DNA of 64,000 bases. It comes from Pachypanchax playfairii (taxonomy: Eukaryota; Chordata; Actinopteri; Cyprinodontiformes; Aplocheilidae). Positions 25,501-35,759 of this stretch are shown here, piece by piece. Position numbers and translations under genes: made by a program. Numbering within the stretch: position 1 is the first letter of the stretch; every line of letters begins with the position of its first letter. Below the pieces are notes generated by a model. The model was not told the DNA's origin. It saw nothing but the letters and a program-made list of their open reading frames with translations, and did no database searches. The stretch lies in contig SSNP01000040.1 of assembly GCA_006937955.1 (NCBI GenBank), positions 1,636,794 to 1,700,793 on the forward strand, in the 5' to 3' direction.

Positions 25501-26944
25501 GGTACACAGGTAAAGTCATAGCTGTGGAGACAAATAAACAGGGTGTTCGCTGGAAAGTGAAGTTTGACTACGTACCTCGATCCACTCCCAAAGACCGATG
25601 GTAAGATACTGTTTCTGTTTAGTTACAGTCTGACTGTCTTTTGTTTACATGAGATAAACATGTTCTCTGTGTTTTTGTAAAGGGTGTTTAAGGGAAGTGA
25701 TGAGGTACGGTTGATGCGGCCAGCATCCCCCATCTCTCAGACGCCTGACACCCAACAGGAAGTGGAGAAAGGCCCAGCACCCATGGAGCCAGACACTACT
25801 CAACCCGGAACCAGTCGAGAGGTGACCGACAGTCTGGTCGCCATGTTGAGGTGAGCCATATGCCTTCGAATGTTGATAGTTTGAGTTAGGTTGTACACTT
25901 CCAGGACTCTGAAGCCTGCAGGAAAGACTGTGGCTGATTCGTCACAGACAGAATCTTTCAGACTCGCCCCTCTGGAAGAAGCTTCAGTCTATCAGGACCA
26001 GGACCTCCTGCCACAGGAACAGTTTCCCCCTCTGCTACTGACCTATTGAATAAGGCCCAGTAGAACTTACTATGTGTTATATAAACAACCCCTTACAGGT
26101 TGTTTTTGAGAAATGCACAGACATTATTTAAATATTGCTGGTTCTTATGTTTGTTCTTCATACTTTGATTTATTCTCTGCAGCTTCACCTTATATTGTGC
26201 AAGTAATACTTGGAAATAAACCGATTCTGATTCTTTAGTTAAGGCTTGTACTGCTTGTGCATTCACTGTCCTGCTCTTGTTTCCAGGACAATGCTGCGTT
26301 ATTTCTACCCCCCCGCTTTTCGGATTCCAAAGGATGATGTTAATAGTATGACAACAGAAGAGTTGGTCTCATTTCCTCTGGTGAGATACACGACCCAATA
26401 AACTGATCTTAAATTCAATTAAATGAACTTTCATATTTAAATGACTGAATTAAAGACGTTACTGGAACACGTCAAACAGCACAGCATAACTACAGTCTGC
26501 TAAAGCTTCAGTTTTCTCATAGATTTTAAGTTTAATTGATTATTCCCTCCCTTCTATTCAGAAAGAGTATTTTCAGCAGTATGAATCTGGCCTGCAGTCG
26601 TTGTGTAACTCGTACCAGAGCAGAGCTGATGCAAGGGCCAAAGCAGTGGAAGAAAAAAACAACAGCACTGAGCTCAAACTGAAGGAGGCAGACGAGAAAC
26701 TCCAAAAACTAAGAACAAATATTGTAGCACTTCTACAAAAAGTGCAAGAGGTGAGACTTCTACATCTACACTGCTTCTTTCACATTATGATGAATGTACA
26801 CATTAGACCTGTTTGTTTTTATTAGTTTACATTTGTATGTGAAAATGAGTGTAAAATGTTTCTTTATAATTAAAGGACATTGACATCAACACAGATGATG
26901 AACTGGATGCCTACATAGAGGACCTCCTTACCAAAGGCGATTAA
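16572..26944 (+). CDS. morc2: MORC family CW-type zinc finger 2 (27 coding exons)
   Basis: MORC2 is a nuclear GHKL ATPase that compacts chromatin with the HUSH complex. Exons: 16572-16639, 17490-17543, 17674-17708, 17795-17863, 17953-18043, 18162-18270, 19214-19373, 19474-19585, 19703-19828, 19915-19994, 20075-20157, 20891-20976, 21056-21196, 21275-21429, 22297-22425, 22526-22631, 22802-22934, 23018-23098, 23523-23771, 23857-24111, 24919-25125, 25327-25384, 25462-25600, 25683-25850, 26287-26380, 26562-26750, 26876-26944, about 1,081 residues. ATPase residues are intact: E35 and N39 in ELVDNSRDA, D68 in DDGIGM, and S87, a human neuropathy site. A coiled coil follows, then a CW zinc finger (C499, C502, C525, C536, W505), a basic Pro/Lys-rich region, a long acidic run (exon at 23857), a chromo-like domain (from about 863) and a C-terminal coiled coil. 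The exon at 24919 may instead end at 25038; both donors keep phase. Confidence 0.96.
25894..26240 (+). mobile_element. LINE 3' fragment in a morc2 intron
   Basis: It lies between the exons ending at 25850 and starting at 26287. One frame reads like the C-terminal end of a fish LINE polyprotein (RLAPSGRSFSLSGPGPPATG, then SPSATDLLN, resembling RLPPSGRRF...FPSAAGLLN). It ends in a tail with an AATAAA-like signal followed by ccgattctgattc. The same tail type occurs at 985-1033. It has no catalytic domain and is a dead 5'-truncated copy. Confidence 0.65.
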
Positions 26945-28845
26945 AGAAGACAGATGAACATAAGGACTTTACTTTTCAGTCCAGCCATAAGATAAATCTC
27001 TCAAAAACCCACGTTCATGAGCACAGCGCCATGAATATTTGGGATGTTCTCATTTATTGGTCCCTCCATTTGTTAAATCACGAGTTTGATTTGCTGGTTT
27101 TGAACTTGTGATTATTCTTTTAGTCTTTTTTTATATACCTGCTCATAGACTGTATGTTTAAAACGTGTTGTCTTGATTTAATGGTTTCATTTTGTGTAGC
27201 TTAAGGTGAGTTCCCTTTTATATGTTGTGCTCTTGTATTACGCTGCATTTCTTTTCATTCAGTTCTTCATCATAAAACAAACGCTTCAAGTCAACTAACT
27301 TACCCGTTTATTGTTGGTTTTTTCCCTGTTTATCTTAACAGTAACATTCTTTACACTAAAACAACCAGCAGTGTTGCTCTTTATCTTGAGTCATCTTTGG
27401 TTAGCGAACCAAATGAATCTTTCGGTGCAAACAACTGAAACCATAAGCTTAAAAAACTTGTTAGTTTTTATCAGAATCCACAGTCCTTCAGAATCCTTCA
27501 ACGTTTGACAACTGTTTTTGTGTTTATTTTTGAAAAGGAAAAAAAATAATCACTGTAAATCTGTATGTTCATGATTATTTAGTATTTGTGTTTTCTTTTT
27601 GGGAAAAAGTTTTAACATTCCACAACAATGTTTTATTAAACTGTGCATGCTTACACTCTTGTTCTAGTTGGAACAAAGTATTCTGTATTTTTGACAAATC
27701 TTTACCTTAAACAATAAACACGTCACTCTGTTCCAACATGTTTGTGGGAAATTTATACCTGTCAGTAATATTTTCAAATCAAGCAACATTTTCTATCACC
27801 TCTGCTCCCCCATCAGGTTTCATAATAAAATAAAGTTGTTTAAAATTCAGTTTGATTGTGGGACACTTAATTTTTATTTGTAAATTAGTTATGTATTCAT
27901 GTTAGTTACTGATAATGTATTCTGTAGATAAAGTATAAACTATTGTCCCTCATTTTGATTGAAGGGAAATTACCTCTGAAAAAACAAACACTTTAAAACT
28001 GGAGGTCACAACTTGTAAAAAATCCTAGAGTATCATGATTTAACCTTCTGTGTTCCCGTGTTTTAGAGATACACTCTCTCCGGGTGATGAAGTTCTGTAT
28101 AATCAGTTTGGATTAAGATCACTGGATTTTGACATGAGAACAGAACCTGTACGTGCAGGACTTTTATTTTGAAGGCGTCACTGTGCTGCTGCTTGTTGTT
28201 TAGCTAGTGTCGGGTAAGGTCTTCTCATTGTTTACATGCGTAATGCTTTAAAGTTAGACATGGAAATAATTCTGTGTTGAATGAGCTTTAAATGTAAACT
28301 CGTTAAAAGTCTCCGGCTTCACCTTTAACCTGCACAACTTCGTTTTGTTTGTTTACCTAAACTTCAATGTTGCAGACGAAGCTATATGCTAACAGTTTTA
28401 ACCATCAGATTACTGACATCGTTTGAAATTGACAGTAAAAAAAGACCGAAATGAAATGAAATGCGTATTAAGGAGTCTGATGACCTCTGACCCACTTCTC
28501 TGATCCGCCCTTGTTTTTTTATTAAACACCGGTGTTACACTTCAAGTCGTGTTTCCCCTCGGAAAGTAGTTCTCTGCTTGCTTAGCTCAAGTTTTTACCC
28601 TCTGCTGTTCAAAGCTACTTCATTTAAAGAAATGTCTAATAAAAATCATTAAAAAAAAATATCCCATGTTCAAATTACCAAGTTGAGATGATTTGTTGGA
28701 CAAGGTTTAACTATGCAGAAATATTAGCATGACAAAGTGAACTGAAACCAACATCAGTGTCAATAATAATAATAAACAATTCTGTAAATGCTTTCTGTAA
28801 CCGTCTTGTTACTGACTCTTTCTCTCCAGCAGGCAGATCGTAAAC
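26945..28845. other. morc2 3' UTR and AidB-like upstream region
   Basis: Candidate morc2 polyadenylation signals are AATAAA at 27713-27718 and another run near 27825-27832. The rest is AT-rich, with no conserved ORF. The promoter of the next gene must lie towards the right; a pyrimidine-rich tract ending ccag near 28829 could be the acceptor of a 5' UTR exon. Confidence 0.45.
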
Positions 28846-30246
28846 ATGTCTGTGTGTTCAGCCCTTATGAACAGACGTGTAGCTGGAAGCTGCTGCAGAC
28901 TGTGGCGTGGTGCTTCCCAACCACTCATACACATCCGACTGGCGAGTGTAGCAAACCCTGGAACAAGAACATCTGATGAAGAACAACTCTGGGAGGCGAC
29001 TGCAGGTTACCTGCCATTCAGCAGAGCCAGGATCGGGTCTTTCTTTCAGGAACAGCCCGTTCTGAAGAACCCATTTCTGGAGGATGCTTTGCTCAGAGGA
29101 TACCTTAAGAGACACCTGCCCCACGAGGTACAACTAACTACTGCATCGCTGCATTAGGAGCTATAGAGACAGAGAACAGGATCCCAAATTAATGAATATT
29201 TAAACATCTGGATGGTGGTTTTTAATTGTTTGTGACAGGTGGTTTTCTCTGACTTGAGTGCATTTGGAGAGCGTGTGGCATCAGAAGTGGACACGTGGGG
29301 TAGAGAGTGTGAAGTCAACCCTCCACGGCTGGTACATTTTGATCCCTGGGGTCGGAGAGTGGACCACATCGTGACCTCCGAGGCCTGGAAACGTATGAAA
29401 ACCCTGTCAGCGCAAGAAGGCCTGGTTTCTATCGGATATGAGAAATCATTCGGAGAGTGGAGGTGAGGCTGTTGTTGTACACATCTTTGTTTTTGAATAG
29501 CTCATATGTTCGGGTTTAATAAGCAGTTTTTTTGTGTTGTGTGTGTGTTTTAGTCGCGTTTACCAGATGAGCAAGTTGTACATTTATTCCCCCTCGTCTG
29601 GTCTGTACACTTGTCCTCTTGCCATGACTGACGGAGCTGCAAAGGTCATCCAGGTAACTTCAAAGCGTCAAACTAACACGATTAGCATATCCTCCTCTTA
29701 ACTTATTGCAAAACATTATATTCAGCATCATTCCAAAACTATAATCACACAACTTTGGATCATTACTGTTTTTAGTGAGGTGCAGACTTTGAGACTTCTG
29801 GTGTAAATCAGTCAATAAAAACTAAAACAAATCCAAATGCATCATATAATGAAAAGATGTCTTCGCTGCTTTGTCCAAATTTGAGTAAAATCTTGATTAT
29901 CATTCAAATAATTTAGGAGGAGCTTAAAATAAAGTAGGATTTTGCATATTTTTTGTTATATAGTATTTCTGACCTCCTGGGGACCCGTTTCCTGACTTTT
30001 ACTATCTTTCTGGGGTCCGAGGGTTCTTGTGGGGACCGAAGCCTGGTCCCCATGAGGGGGACTCCCCTTTTTAGGGTTAGGGGTTAGGTTTATAGGTATG
30101 GTGTGAATAGAGTTTTAGTTAGTCTTAGGGTTAGTTATAGATCAGTAATGGTTAAGGTTAGGAAAAGGGTTTGGGTTAGGTATAAATCTAGTTACTAAAA
30201 TCAATGGAAGTCAATGGACGGTCCCCATAAGGATAACAAAACACAC

Positions 30247-30296
<50 letters not shown>

Positions 30297-31212
30297 TTGT
30301 ATTTCTGACCTCCTGGGGACCCGTTTCCTGACTTTTACTATCTTTCTGGGGTCCGAGGGTTCTTGTGGGGACCGAAGCCTGGTCCCCATGAGGGGGACTC
30401 CCCTTTTTAGGGTTAGGGGTTAGGTTTATAGGTATGGTGTGAATAGAGTTTTAGTTAGTCTTAGGGTTAGTTATAGATCAGTAATGGTTAAGGTTAGGAA
30501 AAGGGTTTGGGTTAGGTATAAATCTAGTTACTAAAATCAATGGAAGTCAATGGACGGTCCCCATAAGGATAACAAAACACACTTGTGTGTGTGTGTGTGT
30601 GTGTGTGGGTTTGTATTTCTGACCTCCTGGGGACCCGTTTCCTGACTTTTACTATCTTTCTGGGGTCCGAGGGTTCTTGTGGGGACCGAAGCCTGGTCCC
30701 CATGAGGGGGACTCCCCTTTTTAGGGTTAGGGGTTAGGTTTATAGGTATGGTGTGAATAGAGTTTTAGTTAGTCTTAGGGTTAGTTATAGATCAGTAATG
30801 GTTAAGGTTAGGAAAAGGGTTTGGGTTAGGTATAAATCTAGTTACTAAAATCAATGGAAGTCAATGGACGGTCCCCATAAGGATAACAAAACACACTTGT
30901 GTGTGTGTGTGTGTGTGTGTGTGGGTTTGTATTTCTGACCTCCTGGGGACCCGTTTCCTGACTTTTACTATCTTTCTGGGGTCCGAGGGTTCTTGTGGGG
31001 ACCGAAGCCTGGTCCCCATGAGGGGGACTCCCCTTTTTAGGGTTAGGGGTTAGGTTTATAGGTATGGTGTGAATAGAGTTTTAGTTAGTCTTAGGGTTAG
31101 TTATAGATCAGTAATGGTTAAGGTTAGGAAAAGGGTTTGGGTTAGGTATAAATCTAGTTACTAAAATCAATGGAAGTCAATGGACGGTCCCCATAAGGAT
31201 AACAAAACACAC

Positions 31213-31261
<49 letters not shown>

Positions 31262-34200
31262 GGTCTGTATGTGTGCGTGTAAAGTCTCAGGGTGTATCAC
31301 CACCAGTTGAAGAAGCCTTCAGTCGTCTAACCAGCCGTTCTCCTGAGCGGTTCTGGACATCTGGACAGTGGATGACGGAGCGACAGGGAGGATCTGATGT
31401 GGGTCAGTAGTGACACGTTTCTTTCATGTCAGCCATCGTCACCTTCACCTGATAGTCAGACAGTCCTGAGCACTTTGAGATAAATCACAAATCATGATTT
31501 TATGTGAAGAAACTCATGAAAGTATGATTAAATTCTGTTTTCTGTATTCTGTACTCTGTTTTTTCTCGGGCTGCACGGTGGAGCAGTGGGTAGCACTGTT
31601 CTTGTGCATGTGCGGGTTTTCTTCAGTGACCATCTGCTTCTTACCACAGAATAAAAACATAGTTGAGGTTAACTGGCAGCTCTAAACTGTCCCTAGGTGT
31701 GAGTGGTTGTCCAGGTGTCCAGGTGTGACCCCCGCCTCTCACCCAGTGACTGCTAGAGATAAACACCAACTCTCCACGACCCTGAACAGGAACAAGCAGG
31801 TACAGAAAATGAACGACTGACTGATCCTTCTCATTGTCTTCAGGCACCGGCACCGAGACGGTGGCTGTTCCCCACTCAGACGGCTCATACAAACTACACG
31901 GCTTAAAGTGGTTTACATCCGCCACAGATGCAGACATGACTCTCACACTTGCAAGGGTGCAGGACGGAACAGGAGCAACCACGCCGGTACAGCTGCAGCA
32001 CACTGTCAGCCGTCACCACACAAAACAAAATACTCTCTGTAAGATTTCACAGATGATGGTGTGTATGTTTCACAGGGTAGCAGAGGGCTGTCTCTGTTTT
32101 ACGCCGAGGTGAGACGAGACATGGACGGCCGACTGAGGGGCATCGAAGTTCAGAAGCTGAAGGACAAGCTGGGGACACGACAGATGCCGACTGCTGAGTT
32201 ACTGCTGGACGGCCTGCCTGCATATAGAGTCGGTTACTTATTCCAGCAAGTTGCACAGTGAGACTAAGCAGAGCCTCTGATGTTATCACAAAGTGACCCA
32301 GACAAAATGTTATTGATCACAAGAAGGCCAAAGCTGCACACGCATGATTAACATTCTGTTTTCTGAGTCCTACGTGACCCTTTCTGAATGCACTAAACAA
32401 CTTATGTCTCTGTTTTAGTCTGTCATCTTCTGAGAAAATGTTTTTGTGCAGAATTTTTTTTATTGCAACACACTCACAGAAAATGTGTCGATACGGCTGT
32501 TACATGACACGAGATTAGAATCAGTGATTGTCTGCCAAGAACTTCGAAGAAACACCATAAGACACAAGTTCAAAAGAGACTGATTGGTTCTGCAGCCTCT
32601 CAGCTATTGTGGAAATTTTGGTTATCAATAACCCAAGCGAGGAATAAATTATTCTAATCAGAGTAGATTTCATCTTGCGTGAGGTTACACAGATACGGCT
32701 CTTTGCAGCAAGGCTGTAAGATCTTTGTGCAGTGATGATCATATTTTTACAATCACTAAAATAACTTCCTGACCAGGTGTTGAAAACAGCTGGACGGAAT
32801 CATTTACCTTAAAGTAAGGAGTGTGATACACTTAAGGAACAAGTTTAAGGAAACTTCCCTTGTGTGTACGATCACATGAGCAGAGAAAAATCAGATATTA
32901 AGAGTCTTTGTGATCTTTATCAGAGGTTGTTCAGAACTTTTCAACATTTCCAGGCAGGAGGGATTTTTTTTACGCTTGACTGCAACAACCAGCGTCATTT
33001 AGAAATACAGCGCCACTTGTTTTAATCTCTCGGATAAAATTACCGGTTTTCTTTGATATCAAATGTTTCTTTCTTTTTTTTTTAAGTGTTAAGGTTTATT
33101 TTCTTTAACAACAGCTTTCAGAAGAAGGAAGAGGTGTGGCCTCCATAGCTAACATGCTGACCATCACGCGGATTCACAATAGCGTCTCTGCAGCAGCTGC
33201 AATGAGAAGGCAGGACGTCGCCCATTGTAACAAATCCTCATAATATCAGTCATAAATAAGCTGATTAATGTGTGTGTGTGTTTCACAGAGTGCTCCAGTT
33301 GGCGCGTGACTACGCCACTCGCCGCACTGCCTTTGGAAAGCTTCTTAAAGACCACCCACTGCACATGCAGACTCTCGCCAGGATGGAGGCAAGTTAGTAA
33401 CAGGTGTGCAAACTGCTTCCAACTCCCACATCATTCCTCATGTCCTCCTGACGTTGACAGGTGGAGACTCGTGGAGCTTTCCTTCTGGTGATGGACGTGT
33501 GTCGTCTGTTAGGAAGAGAAGAGAGTGGCTTGGCCAGCCAGCTGGAGACACACCTCCTGCGTCTGCTCACCCCCGTGGTTAAACTGTACACCGGGAAACA
33601 GGTGAACAGTGTGTAAGAACACGAGGTTAGATCTTAATCTGAGATGTTTTGTGTGATTGTTTTGATGTTGTTTGTTTCAGGCGGTTGCTGTTGTGTCAGA
33701 GGGTTTGGAAAGCTTCGGTGGACAGGGATACATCGAGGATACAGGGCTGCCTGGAATACTTCGAGACGCACAGGTGACGCCGGCACCAAAATATATATAT
33801 CTACCTCACATACTGTTGTTAATGCGTGCTTGTTTATTTTTTCTCCTAGGTGTTGAGTATATGGGAAGGTACAACAAATGTCCTGTCCCTAGATGTCCTG
33901 CGCTGCGTGGCCCGTAGCTCAGGAATGGTTCTGCATGCTTACTTCACCCACATGAAGGTGTGAACGGGAGGGCAGATCCAGTTTGACAAGTTGATGAACA
34001 GTAACTTGTGTTAGAGTTAAACAGGAATGTTGGGTGTGTTTGTTTTTGTTTCTCTGCAGTCGTTACTTGCAGGTGCATCAAGCGTCTCCTCACTGGCCCC
34101 AGCTGTGAAAGCAGCTGATGACGCTCTGTCCAAACTGGAGGAGTTTGTTAAGATGGCTGCTACCAGAGGACCCGGTTACCTGGAACTAGCAGCCAGAGAT

Positions 34201-34626
34201 CTGGCATACAGCCTGGCTCGAGTCTACGCAGGTGGGTACAACACAGGCTCGGGTCAAATAGAAGCTGCATCAGTCTGAAGACTAATAAATGACCAAATAA
34301 TCATCTGTATGGTTCGTATTTAAATCTCTACACAATAATCATTTATCTGCATCATAAATTGGTTTTATACATGTTTTAACAGGTGCCCTTCTCATTGATC
34401 ATGCATGTTGGAAAGAAGCCTCGCCACAAGACATCTATGCAGCTCTCAGGTACGGTATTAAAAAGAAACACATTTAAACATCTCAGAGGAGAAAAAAACA
34501 TGTTCTTTTTAATCTTCCTTCACCAGGTGGTGTGAACAGGACATGTGTCTCGTGGCAACAAAACAAGACAGAGGCTGCTATGAATCTAGCACCGCGCCAA
34601 TCGATGCTGCTCTGGTTTATGACTGA
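28846..34626 (+). CDS. AidB-like acyl-CoA dehydrogenase family protein (14 exons)
   Basis: Flavoprotein of the acyl-CoA dehydrogenase superfamily, closest to bacterial AidB and its fish homologues; substrate unknown. Exons: 28846-29127, 29239-29462, 29554-29653, 31291-31402, 31844-31986, 32076-32228, 33115-33209, 33289-33388, 33461-33601, 33681-33773, 33850-33957, 34060-34231, 34383-34449, 34527-34626, giving 629 residues. The Arg-rich N-terminus lacks acidic residues at first and could be a mitochondrial presequence. Family blocks: YTCPLAMTDGAA, WMTERQGGSDVG (flavin contacts, about 228-239), LHGLKWFTSATDADM, EEGRGVASIANM, TRRTAFGKLL, FGGQGYIEDTG, and SIWEGTTNVLSLDVLR with Glu at about 487 in the acyl-CoA dehydrogenase catalytic-base position. 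The introns after 33209 and 33388 need GC donors, and the donor after 32228 is weak. Intron 3 holds the tandem array. An AATAAA lies at 34730-34735. Confidence 0.9.
29963..31260 (+). repeat. four-copy tandem array of an interspersed repeat, each with a (GT)n tract
   Basis: Four head-to-tail units start at 29963, 30299, 30613 and 30929, with periods of 336, 314 and 316 bp. The non-microsatellite part (about 285 bp) looks identical between copies by eye; most length variation is in the terminal (GT)n tract. Each unit starts near tcctggggacc and ends at ggtccccataagga, which form a short inverted repeat, suggesting a DNA-element origin. A diverged relative lies at 11240-11470. The last (GT)n ends about 30 bp before the exon at 31291. 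Confidence 0.95.
31566..31826 (+). mobile_element. tRNA-derived SINE, family A, internally deleted
   Basis: It begins gctgcacggtggagcagtgg, matching the heads at 36415 and (reverse) 63999, but the B-box region is deleted. The body (taactctaaactgtccctag) and 3' end (aacaagcaggtacagaaaat, then a gactgactga tail) are clear. It fills most of the intron between AidB-like exons 4 and 5, ending under 20 bp from the exon 5 acceptor at 31843. Confidence 0.75.
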
Positions 34627-35700
34627 AGGATCACAGATTGCTGATCATTTATCTGTCACCCACTTCAGATGATTGAGTTGATGTTTTTATTGAAAAGGAA
34701 ATATCTGTGCAGACAAATAGCTAAATATAAATAAATGAATACAATGTATTTATGCCTTAAAAATCACAATTTATTTGCAGCTATAATTAGCTTTTATCAG
34801 TTAGTCCTACAATTAATAAAAAGCAAGAGGAAGGAAACATCTGCTCAGCAGATGACCTGAAGCACAGTCCAGATGTGGTGAAAGCTCTAATGAAGATGCA
34901 GATTTTCTTTCTCTGTTGGATAAATAAACTGCATGTAATGATTAATGTTTGAGTTTATGTGAGCAGTAGCAAATGTTGCTCTTTTCTCAGTTGTCCAGTT
35001 CATTTAAATATTGATTGATTAGTTTTTTGTGTGATTATGTTCAAATACAATATTCTTCATTTTAACAAGTGATGACAAAAGATGCTGAAATGCCTTTTAA
35101 ATAAGTCATTTATTAATAAATAACACTCACACACACAAACTTGTTTCTTGATCTCTCTTTAGCTCTTTGACTCATTTAGTTAATAAATGTTTTGAACCAC
35201 TTCTGTCATCTAATATATCAGATCGTCTAAATTCTGCTGTATTTTATTACACTGGTACATCAGACTTTCAATCCTCCACAATTTTAAGTAAATTCTGTAT
35301 GTTCTTACCGACAGCTGTATGCATAAAGTATTTTACTAAACAACATATTTGATGGCAATTATTAGTGTAATAGTAGGAGCCACATTATACAGCAGTAGTA
35401 ATTGTAATTACATCTTTGCATCCGGCTCAAAGACAGTTTTAATTTATTTTTTATTTGTAGTAGTAAAGAACATTTTGAACACATTTAGGCACAAGTGGAA
35501 CTGTTCATTTAATACATAAAAAAAGCATTTCTTCAACGATAAAAGTACTTACTGTGAAAGTTCTGAGTTTTGACGTTGTCCCTGAACGCAACACAGTCCA
35601 GTTGAGAAACAGTGGGCGGAGCTTAAGTGGAAGAAGATATGTGTTCTCGGTGTTTACAGCGCGCGGTGAAGTAAAGCTGCTGCTAGACCAGAACTACAAC
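34627..35700. other. intergenic between AidB-like gene and slc8b1
   Basis: AT-rich, no gene seen. It includes the AidB-like polyadenylation signal (34730-34735). The last about 80 bp (gtttacagcgcgcggtgaag) are more GC-rich and probably belong to the slc8b1 promoter or 5' UTR. Confidence 0.45.
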
Positions 35701-35748
35701 ATGACGGACTGATTGGTCACCAGAACCATGGACTTGGCTCCGGGATAA
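35701..35748 (+). promoter_or_regulatory. two tiny uORFs upstream of slc8b1
   Basis: ATG ACG GAC TGA at 35701-35712 and a seven-codon ORF at 35728-35748 (MDLAPG, then stop) precede the main start at 35760. The second uORF has a strong start context (accATGg); the main ATG has a weaker one (aaaATGt). If both lie in the mRNA leader they would be expected to reduce initiation at the main start. Whether transcription starts upstream of 35701 is not shown. Confidence 0.45.
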
Positions 35749-35759
35749 AGAGGCTCAAA

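Noticed and set aside
29963..31260. Interstitial telomeric repeats (several ttaggg and gggttagg motifs)
   Set aside because: The motifs are scattered and degenerate inside a longer unit and are not tandem hexamers.
30201..31410. ORFs encoding Cys-Val or Thr-His dipeptide runs
   Set aside because: They are translations of (GT)n or (CA)n tracts.
33644..33917. Two small ORFs over AidB-like exons 10-11
   Set aside because: They read through an intron; the correct frame gives GGQGYIED and WEGTTNV across a normal GT-AG junction.
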